Shown here: one piece after another, positions 56,024 to 64,000 of the stretch
Position numbering within the stretch: position 1 is the first letter of the stretch
Layout of the letters: each line of letters opens with the position of its first letter
From: Eucalyptus grandis
Taxonomy: Eukaryota > Streptophyta > Magnoliopsida > Myrtales > Myrtaceae
Direction: 5' to 3'
NCBI RefSeq assembly: GCF_016545825.1
Contig: NC_052617.1
Span: forward strand, 55,508,472 to 55,572,471
DNA length: 64,000 nt
The notes under the pieces: model-generated
What the model was told of the DNA's origin: nothing
What the model saw: only the letters and a program-made list of their open reading frames with translations
The model's database searches: none
Position numbers and translations under genes: made by a program

Positions 56024-59000
56024 ATGATGCGTTATGCACGGATACCTACAATCCCGAGAACGGACGAAGGAAAAGCAAGACTTAAAAGGCTAATGAAAGA
56101 GTTAGCTGATTATTGGTGGCATGACGGTGATTTAGTATCACACATGGTCAAGGTCAATAAGATGATACAGGAAATCATCTGAAATGGTTATCTTATGCCG
56201 GATTTTGAGAAGGTGCTGGCTTTGATGAACACTCTTCCACCTGAATGGCAAGTAGTGTTAGATCGGCTATGGGAGGTCAACGTGGTCTCGGTTTATAGCA
56301 GGCTAGTGGTAGCTTTTGTTAGAGAGTTCTATAGGATTGAGTTAGCCAAAAGTTCAACCCTTAGATTGAGCGCCACATGGCGCAGAGTGAATGCGCCTTG
56401 GAGGTGACATGAGAGCTCTCCAAAAGTTTTTCCATGGTTGGCAAATGTGCCTTCAAATTTCTCAGATATTTTGACTGATAGATTAGAATGGACTTTCCTT
56501 ATTTATTTCTCAGATTAGTTTGAGATGTTTTTTAGCGTTGAATATCTCTTTCTATGTTGATATTTTGCTTTGTATATATTACTCAGTGTAATGGATTGTT
56601 GTATCATGTGAAAGCATTATTATTCTATTGGATGTTAGATATTATTTGATTTCTATTATTGTTGACTGATGTAGGTAGTTCATAGAAGTTTTTGTAACTT
56701 CATAGAATTTATTTTGCATAAGATAATTATACTAATAATAGTTTTAAGTTAGGATTTTTGGAGAATGATTGGAAACGTAGTGAACTTTTGATTCTGAAAC
56801 CTTACTTGAAATTATTCATTGATATGATGGGTCTGTGCAAAGTGGATGCATAAATGATAGGCATTAATTATTCGTGCATATATGTTTGATGTGTTCAGAT
56901 CAATGGTTTTAGCAACTAAGAACGTAATTACTGATATGAACGACAACAATTGTGAAATATTGAATATGAAGATTCAATATGTGCTGGAAAAGCAAGAAGC
57001 ACTAGAAGCTCTTGACCATGTTATGGAAGATCTTGAGAATGCTGTGCACCACCTTGAGCTGGTAGAGGACCGCTTAACGGCATGTGAGCCGAAAAGAGAT
57101 ATTTGCAATGCTGGTTCTAGCTCAGAAAGGGCTTTGAGCTCTAAGCGCAAGCGTATTGATTCGTTCAATATGTGGGAATGCAAAAGATCAAGTCCTTATT
57201 ACAAGAGATCAAGAGTTAACCAACACAAGAGAGGAAAACGTCCTCAAGTGATGAAAATGTCAAGGGTGAGGTGTTACAATTATGACAAGAAATGTCACTA
57301 TGCTCGCGACTGTCATGAGCCAAAAAAAGTAAATGCCTCTTGTACATTTGAGAACTTTGCTTATGTGTCAAGTTATGTATTATTGGCTGAATCCATTCCT
57401 TTATGGACTGTAGATTCAGGAGTAACAGACCATGTAGCGAAGGATAGAGGATCCTTCGTGGAATTCCGACAAGTACCAACTGGAACTAAGTGGATCTATG
57501 TAGGAAATAACTCCAGAGATGAAGTTAAAGGGATTGGCACCTGCCAATTGAACATGTGTGGTGGGTGCACCTTGTTCCTACATGCTATTCTATATGCTTC
57601 GGAGATTCGTCGAAATTTAAGTGTCTGTTTTTTTTTTTTTTTTTTTTATGTTGGTTAAGCTTGATTTTAGTGTGAACTTCCGTAATAGCAGTGTAGATTT
57701 GTATTTGGATACAAACTATTATGATTGTGGTAACTTTCTAGATGGTTTTATTATACTAAATGTTGACTGTGGTGATGTCAATGTTTGTTATTCCCTTGTT
57801 TCACGTCTTCTACTTTATATGATAATTATGTGATTATGTGGCATGCCAGACTTGGTCATATTGGCCAATAATGTATGAATAGACTGGTCAAAGAGGGCTA
57901 GTTCGACAACATTGAAAAAGTCGATTTGCCCATATATGAGTATTGCCTAGTAGGGAAAACGACAAGGAAAAGGTAAAAGAGCTGAATTTACTCTGCATTT
58001 AATCCATTCTGATGTATGTGGTGCAATGAATGTGAAAGGAAGGCATGTGAATGTTTATTTCATCACTTTTATAGATGATTATACTCGATTCGGATATGTC
58101 TATTTGATTTCTCATAAATTTGAAGCATTAAGTTGTTTCAAAAGGTTTATAAACTTGGAAGAAAATCAATTAGACAAGAAAATAAAAGCATTGAGATCCG
58201 ATCGAGGTCGAGAATATTTATCTGATGAATTCATCAAATTATGAGTTGAAAAAGGAATATAAAGATAGTTGTCTATTCCATATACTCCTCAACAAAATGG
58301 TGTTGCCAAGAGAAGAAACAGAACCTTACTAGAAATGGTTAGGTCTATGATGGCGCATGCTAACTTACATATCACTTTTTAGAGTGATGCGTTATTAACT
58401 GCTGCCTATATACTTAACCGGGTGCCTTCCAAATTAGTTAGTTCCACTCCATATGAGTTATGGATAGGTAGAAAATTGGACTTAAGTTTTCTTAAGCCAT
58501 GGGATTGTGTTGCCTATACTCATGAGTCCTCTCACAAGTTTGGGAAATTGGGTCTTAAAGGAAATAAGAGTATTTTAATGAGATACTCCGAACACTCGAA
58601 AGGGTATGTGTTCATAGGTGAGCAGGAAAGTAGCAGTATAACTGAATTTTAATCACGGGATGTCACATTCTTAGAGGATAAATTTCCTAAGAAGGGCGAA
58701 ATAGGGGGAGATTACCCCTATTTGAAACCTTGGATCAAGATAATGATATTAGTGGAGTTCGTCCAAGTGGGAGTAATATGAGAAGTGATGAATTGAATTC
58801 AACTCATTCTCAATTGCAACCACATAATGAGACAACGTTATCATTATCTAATCCAAGTGGGAGCATAATGGGGAATGATGTGCAAAGTGTACAATCTCCC
58901 ATACGGCGAACAAGTCGCCAAAGTATTCCCCGTCGACGTTTTGACATTGAAGGGGAAACTTTTATGATTGCTCCGCACAATGAGGATGAGCCAAGAAATA

Positions 59001-59527
59001 TTAATGAGGCTCTGAATTGCTCAAGTAAGGAAAAATGGATTTATGCAATGAAAGAGGAGATGGAGTCAATGAAGTCAAACCAAGTTTGGAACTGGTTGAT
59101 CTTCCAATAGGATGCAAAGCTATTGGGAACAAGTGGGTTCTCAAAATAAAGCGTAAAGCTGATGGCTCGATATAAAGGCATAAGGCTCCCCTTGTGGCAA
59201 AGAGGTATAATCAATAGGAATGAATTGATTATGAAGAAACATTTTCTCCTGTAGTGAGATTTACCTCGATTCGCATAATTCTGGCAATAGTGGTTAGTAT
59301 GGATCTTGAATTACATTAAATGGATGTAAAGACTGCTTTCCTCAATAGAGAATTAGAGGAAGAAATATATATGGAACAACCTGCTGGTTTCATAGTGAAA
59401 GGCAAAGAAGAAAAGGTATGTCGACTTTTGAGGTCGATATATGGCCTTAAGCAGTCGTCAAGACAATGGTATATACGATTTCATAATGCTATAATGGCAT
59501 ATGATTTTACAATAATAGATGAGGATC

Positions 59528-59572
<45 letters not shown>

Positions 59573-60484
59573 AAAGATCCAATGATCAATTTGTGATCAT
59601 ATCATTATATGTTGATGATATATCAATTGCCAGAAGCAATATGGAGCTTGTCCATACTGTCAAAAGTTGGTTGTCTTCCAACTTTGAGATGAATGATATG
59701 AGATTGTAAACCCATAGACACTCCTATTGCAAAAGGTGAAGGATTGAGCCATAAACTGTGTCCAAGGACTCCACAAGAGAAGGAACAAATGAAACATGTT
59801 TTTTATGCCAGTGCTGTTGGGAGCTTGATGTACGCTATGATGTGTACAAGACCTAACATATGTTTTGTAGTTGGAATGGTGAGCTGATACTAATCCAATC
59901 CAGGTCAAGCACGTTGGAAAGCCGTTAAATGAATATTAAGGTATCTAAAGGGGACTGCTGATTATACGCTAAGTTATTATGGAAAGGATCTACGACTCTA
60001 AGGCTATTCTGATGTTGATTGGAGAGGAGATTTAGATGAAAGAAAATCTACCTCTGGGTTTGTTTTCTTACCGAATAATGGCATCATATGTTGGAGCAGT
60101 AAGAAACAAAAGTGTATAACCTTGTCTACGATGGAAACTGAGGTCGTGGCATTATCAATAGCAATATAAGAAGATGTTTGGCTTAAGAGATTATTGGATC
60201 ATTTAGGTGTTATTAGAATTGTTGCAGATTCATTGTTGGTTAACTTTGATAACCAAGCAGCAAAAGTGTACACCAAAGATCCAAAATATCATGGCAAGAC
60301 CAAACATATAGATACCAAGTATAATTTTGTCAAAGATATGGTTGCACGAAATGATGCGAACTTACAGTACATATCTACACATAAAATGATAGCAGATCCT
60401 ATGACAAAGCCAATACCTAGAGATGTGTTTTGTGGCCATATGAAATCTCTAGGATTGCGTAGAGTCTCATGTACTAGATTGTAA
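56024..60484 (+). pseudogene. Copia-3 gag-pol polyprotein, broken
   Basis: Same domain order as copia-2: gag from MMRYARIP (56024), with a TGA at 56180; coiled coil plus CCHC region, open from 56882 to 57658 (CYNYDKKCHYARDC, second Cys replaced by Tyr); protease DSGV (about 57413); integrase (58026-58244, 58422-58652); RT (59320-59709) with YVDD at 59608-59619; RNase H to 60484 (KSTSGFVF, KTKHIDTKY, ADPMTKPIPRDVF). Lesions include a T tract at 57627-57647, stops at 56180, 56405, 58242, 58650 and 59107, an in-frame (AT)n expansion at 59530-59570, and a deletion of about 113 bp after 59700 relative to copia-2. Not autonomous now. Confidence 0.93.
59529..59570 (+). repeat. (AT)n microsatellite inside the RT coding region
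   Basis: A 41-bp AT run between DEDH and KRSNDQ codons; copia-2 has 11 bp at the same place. The 30-bp gain keeps the frame, adding alternating Tyr-Ile codons just upstream of YVDD. Confidence 0.92.
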
Positions 60485-61310
60485 TTTCTCTGAAGTGTTC
60501 ACATTTGATGAATTTGTGTTTTTTCATCATTAATGCCTATGAATCTTTGTTTGATCTTTATGCATCTTAATGCTTAGTGTATTATTTTAAGTTGAGAAAG
60601 TATGTCGGACAGATATAAGATTAACCCACTCACACGGGTAATTGCCTCTATTTACTGTGTGATAAATAGAGATGAGACTGTTTTTAAGCTTATTATCTAG
60701 GTGATAATCGAGAGCTCAAGCTTAAAATACGTAAGTTGCCTTAACTGAGTGTTAAGATAAGGACATAATACTTACTATGTCCGAAAGTAAAATACCCCAC
60801 ATATTTTACTTTATCTGTCTATGATGCCAGATGTGAGTTCTGATGAATTTTGTGAATAAGTAGATACATGAACTCAAGTTAGACATTGGGTATGTCTGAA
60901 CTTTCATCTGTATGATATTGAAGGTGTAGACATACGCTCCATGGGAAATGAGTTATTACTGTAATGCGTATTTCATACTACGTATGCATGAGACGACCAA
61001 TAAAAGTTGCAAAAGTTTGATCTCAATTTTTATGTCGTGTGAGACTCTTGAGGAAAAGAGTTCCTCAATTTTTTAGTCCCCTCATGACTCTTACTTATTC
61101 TCAAGATTTCAATTTAGTGTTTGCTATCTTAGGATGTTGCCAATGGTCATGAGTTGATTCAATCTAATGGGACATTTCTAGAAAAGCAAGCTGAACTGAA
61201 ATTGAGAGTTTGAAGGAAAGATGAAGATCGAATTTGGAGAATCACATTGTAATTTTGTATTCACTGGTTAACCAATTATAACTGTCTTTGGGATAATCAG
61301 AATTGTGAAT

Positions 61311-61347
<37 letters not shown>

Positions 61348-61570
61348 TTGTTTAAAAGAGATCAAGAGAGATATAAATGTGATCGATCGATCTAGGGTAC
61401 TGCATACTAAATCTACTCGAGTGTGATGCCCATTATGAGCTGCTGTATATTCCGACACATGTATAGTAACGAGCTCTCAAAGTATGTTGGTCGCACGGAT
61501 TATTCACCGGTATGAATGTTGAAGAGAGGTAAAGAGAATCATGTTCGGCCCACCATGTGTGAGTGAGAGA
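60485..61570 (+). repeat. Copia-3 3' untranslated region and polypurine tract
   Basis: 1.09 kb collinear with copia-2 18108-19092, including an (AT)n run at about 61314-61345. The last part (61453-61570) is missing in copia-2. GAGTGAGAGA (61561-61570) abuts the 3' LTR and serves as a polypurine tract candidate. Confidence 0.8.
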
Positions 61571-61992
61571 TGATGGTTTTATTATTGATGGGCTTAAGGC
61601 CCGTCCGCCCATGTTGGGCCTAAAAGCCCGGCCCACAGGAATAGGGCCCGTGGATGGAGGATCGTATAAAAGGGAGGAGAGAGAGGGAGAATGCATCTTT
61701 TGACATTACGTACGTTCCTTCCTCCCTCTCACCCTCCAAAAAGAATAGTAAGCAAAAGAGGCTACGTAGTCTTCCCTTCAAGGCCAATTGACGTAATCGG
61801 GTCGAACAGGATCGGTTTCTCTTCCTCAATCTTCAGCATTGGTGTTTAAGTTGTGGCTAACAAGGTATGCTCGAATCCGTGGTGTGCTTTAGGATCGGTG
61901 ATACGTGATTTTCCCGGGCTTGTCTTCCGCATTCGTTTTAGGGGTTCGATTTAGTGTCGAATCCGGTTTTTGGGAAACCGACAATCCCAACA
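61571..61992 (+). repeat. 3' LTR of copia-3
   Basis: 422 bp, TGATGGTTTT...CCCAACA. TATA box at 61665-61671. The bZIP palindrome is mutated to TGACGTAA. By hand count about 27 differences from the 5' LTR (roughly 93-94% identity), mostly transitions. Followed by target duplication CTCCT (61993-61997). Confidence 0.93.
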
Positions 61993-62950
61993 CTCCTGAA
62001 TCGAAATGATGAAGTACAAGACTAGATTTCTGTCCACTTCCGCCATTAGTTGAGAAATTGGCCGTTCTCCAGTTAGTAGCTCGGCAAGGACAACTCCAAA
62101 ACTATAGACATCGCTCTTGTCCGTAAATTGACTTGTTTGATAGTACTCAGGGTCCAAGTATCCGAAGGTTCCTCGCATGTTTGTGGTCAAGTGTGTTTGG
62201 TCGATGAGAATCAATTTGGAAGCTCAAAATCTGCCACTTTGGCTTGGTATTTTCGTCCAAAAGTATTTTTGATGACTTGATATCACGATGATAAATCGGT
62301 ATGGCCGCATCAGAGTGCAAATATGAAAGAGCCGTGGCAACTTCATTGGCAATTCTTAATCGCATTTCCCATGAGACGAGAATTTCTTCGTTTGGATCAT
62401 GAAGATGGCGGTAGAGAGTTCCATTTGGGACAAATTCATATACTAGAAGAGGACTTCACTCTCCAAACAAAATCCTAATAGTTTGACCACATTTCTGTGA
62501 TTGATTTCAGAGAGAATGGCGATTTCATTGACGAACTGTTCAACTTGTCTTGCATCAATAACTTTGGATTTCCTGACCGCAATAATTGTTCCATCTATCA
62601 ACATTCCCTTGTAAACAACTCCTTGATCGCCTTGACCCAATATTTGATTCTTATTGAAATGATCTGTAGCCCTGTCTAACACCGTTAAGGCAAATAACTT
62701 GCCTTTCTCCACATGATTGTCTTCAATAGAAGTTAGGCGTTGTTGCAACAAAAATCCGCCATTACGTTTAAAGAAATTTTGTTTGAGCTTTGCATCACAC
62801 CTTCTTTTGATGTATTTATTCAACCACCAACCAAGCAAAAGCAACATTATGGCTCCGGCACCCGTGCCTGCCCATGTGTCAAAAAGGTCAACGAGAATTG
62901 CTACGTCATTGTCAACAAATTAGCTTCCACTAATTTAACAAGTGCTTTTA
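61993..62950 (-). pseudogene. WAK-like pseudogene E, membrane and kinase piece
   Basis: From 62950 leftward: membrane helix (IMLLLLGWWLNKYIKRR), then kinase with intact GQGDQGVVYKG. The catalytic VAIK-type motif reads IAVRKSK, putting Arg at the Lys position. [11 protein letters not shown] is present. One base is missing at DFG (GATTTTGAGC), one is missing at LESEV (about 62448), then [15 protein letters not shown] and [19 protein letters not shown] follow, ending [11 protein letters not shown] at copia-3. More diverged from A and D than these are from each other; closer in style to the WAK-like group with QTHLTT activation loops. No EGF exon is found to its right. Confidence 0.88.
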
Positions 62951-63089
62951 ACCTTTGAAGAGAGAGAGAGAGAGACAAAAAGGAGGATTAGCTAAACAAA
63001 ATAATTCGAAAATATTATGCATCATTTATGGGTGAGAAACAAAGATACATCAAATCGCTAAAAGCAGAGACTATGAAATTACAAATAAG
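62951..63089. other. Short spacer right of the WAK E kinase
   Basis: Contains a GAGA microsatellite (62958-62974). No EGF exon is detectable, although one is expected here. Confidence 0.5.
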
Positions 63090-63777
63090 ATTATTCAAGA
63101 AGTCATAAACTTATTAAATGACGGTCAATTTAGTCATAAACCTTTCAATTGTTCAAAGTTAGTCCTAAACATTTTGACGATTTGTCAATTTAGTCATTTC
63201 AACCAATTTTGGCTGAAAATCGCTTATCATCCTATGTGACACGACCGGTGCTAATGTGGACAATTTTTACAATTTTTTAGATTTTCTGATTTATTTATTT
63301 TTTGCTTTTATTTCATTTTTTCGTTTTTCTTTTTCCCTTTTCCTCTCTGCTGGCCTCGAGCGAGGGTTGCAATTGCTGGCGTCAAGTGAGGGACGACTGT
63401 GCCTGGGTTGCCAAGGGCGAACCTTGCTAGCCCAGGCCTAGGCTACCCTCGCCCAAGGCCAACGACCTTCTCCAACCATTACCAAGGCTTGACCATGGCC
63501 GATGAAGGGAAAAAGGGAAAAAGGGAAAAGGAAAAAGAGAAGAAAAGATAAAGTTCAAACATATTTAAAAAAAAAAATTGTCCACATCATTGGCCAAAGG
63601 AACTAAATTGACAAATCATCAAAAGTTTGAAGATTGAATTGACATAATTCAAATATTTATAACTAAATTGGTAAATTTTCAATATATTTAAGAATAAATT
63701 AGCACAATTAAAAGATTTAGAATGAATTGATCACCGTAGAATAGTTTGAGAACTTTTTGGATAATTTTCAAAGAAAA
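63090..63777. repeat. Foldback-like element, copy FB6 (complete-looking)
   Basis: Left arm (63090-63290) starts ATTATTCAAGAAGTCATAAAC; the right arm (63560-63777) ends GAGAACTTTTTGGATAAT, its imperfect complement. Both arms contain subrepeats of GTCAATTTAGTC[A/C]TAAAC type and GTGGACAATTTTT/AAAAATTGTCCAC at equivalent places. The core (63340-63480) is GC-rich (CTCGAGCGAGGG, GCCCAGGCCTAGGC). No transposase. It separates the WAK E kinase from extracellular sequence. Confidence 0.75.
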
Positions 63778-63784
63778 AAGCACG

Positions 63785-64000
63785 TGCAAGCAGCGGCACT
63801 GGTACCCGTTTCCATTCTCAGCATCTGTACAATTGGAGTTCTCTTGGCACATGTAGGTCGTTGTATTCTTCTTTGCATCATCGCACGTTTGATCTGGAAT
63901 TAACCAATCGACATGATTGTTATAGCGGCTCGTGCAGATTGTCCGTGGAGAAGCTAAAGAAGCCGTCTTCGGCAACGAAAGCGTATCCGCATGGATTGAA
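63785..64000 (-). pseudogene. WAK-like extracellular domain fragment (WAK E or neighbour)
   Basis: Minus-strand match to D 47790-48040: FNPCGYAFVAEDGFFSF region, then WLIPDQTCDDAKKNTTTYMC, ENSNCTDAENGNGYQCRC. Near 63910-63925 about 25 bp of the D sequence is replaced by a short patch identical to D 48022-48037. The N-terminal part lies beyond the window. Sequence is nearer D/A than the E kinase, so it may belong to a separate copy. Confidence 0.8.

Overview
This window looks like nuclear DNA of a flowering plant, most likely a woody eudicot. That rests on the spliced wall-associated kinase (WAK) genes, plant-type copia and gypsy retrotransposons with an initiator-Met tRNA primer site, a PIF/Harbinger transposon and AT-rich intergenic DNA. 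A Myrtaceae (eucalypt-like) source is my guess only. I see no rRNA or tRNA genes, no CRISPR array and no bacterial operons.

The window is a decayed cluster of WAK receptor kinases, heavily invaded by mobile elements. Five WAK copies can be recognised: A (3276-6447, minus), B (20051-20376, minus, N-terminus only), C (33200-37863, plus), D (44859-48552, minus) and E (54475-64000, minus, split). None is intact. A and E are each cut in the kinase exon by a different copia element. C has two nonsense codons and NFG in place of the DFG motif. D has two kinase frameshifts and no signal peptide. E has Arg for the catalytic Lys, plus frameshifts.

Layout, left to right. 1-3275: 3' part of copia-1 with its LTR, inserted in WAK A. 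3276-11640: WAK A and its flank, including a gypsy gag relic and a MITE-like end. 12351-19092: copia-2, which lacks a 3' LTR and ends in a nested inverted repeat. 19200-25760: broken WAK B block holding a 2.8-kb solo LTR and a 1.4-kb PIF/Harbinger-like element that carries what looks like the first coding exon of TFIIE-alpha. 27660-32560: the one plausible single-copy gene, a C2H2 zinc-finger/coiled-coil protein with eight coding exons. 32750-37863: WAK C. 39763-40521: relic of an isocitrate-lyase/PEP-mutase family gene. 41288-43550: a tandem repeat and an inverted copy of the 9.7-11.4 kb segment. 43816-44640: minus-strand copia relic. 44859-53222: WAK D block, a direct duplicate of the WAK A block about 42 kb away. 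54750-61992: copia-3, structurally complete (422-bp LTRs, 5-bp target duplication CTCCT), inside WAK E. 61993-64000: the rest of WAK E with a foldback-like element.

Copia-2 and copia-3 belong to one family. Their untranslated leader has a dense array of TTGAC[C/T] (W-box-like) motifs and paired TGACGTCA palindromes. With the captured TFIIE-alpha exon, this is the most unusual content I found. I did not find a convincing new multi-gene system.
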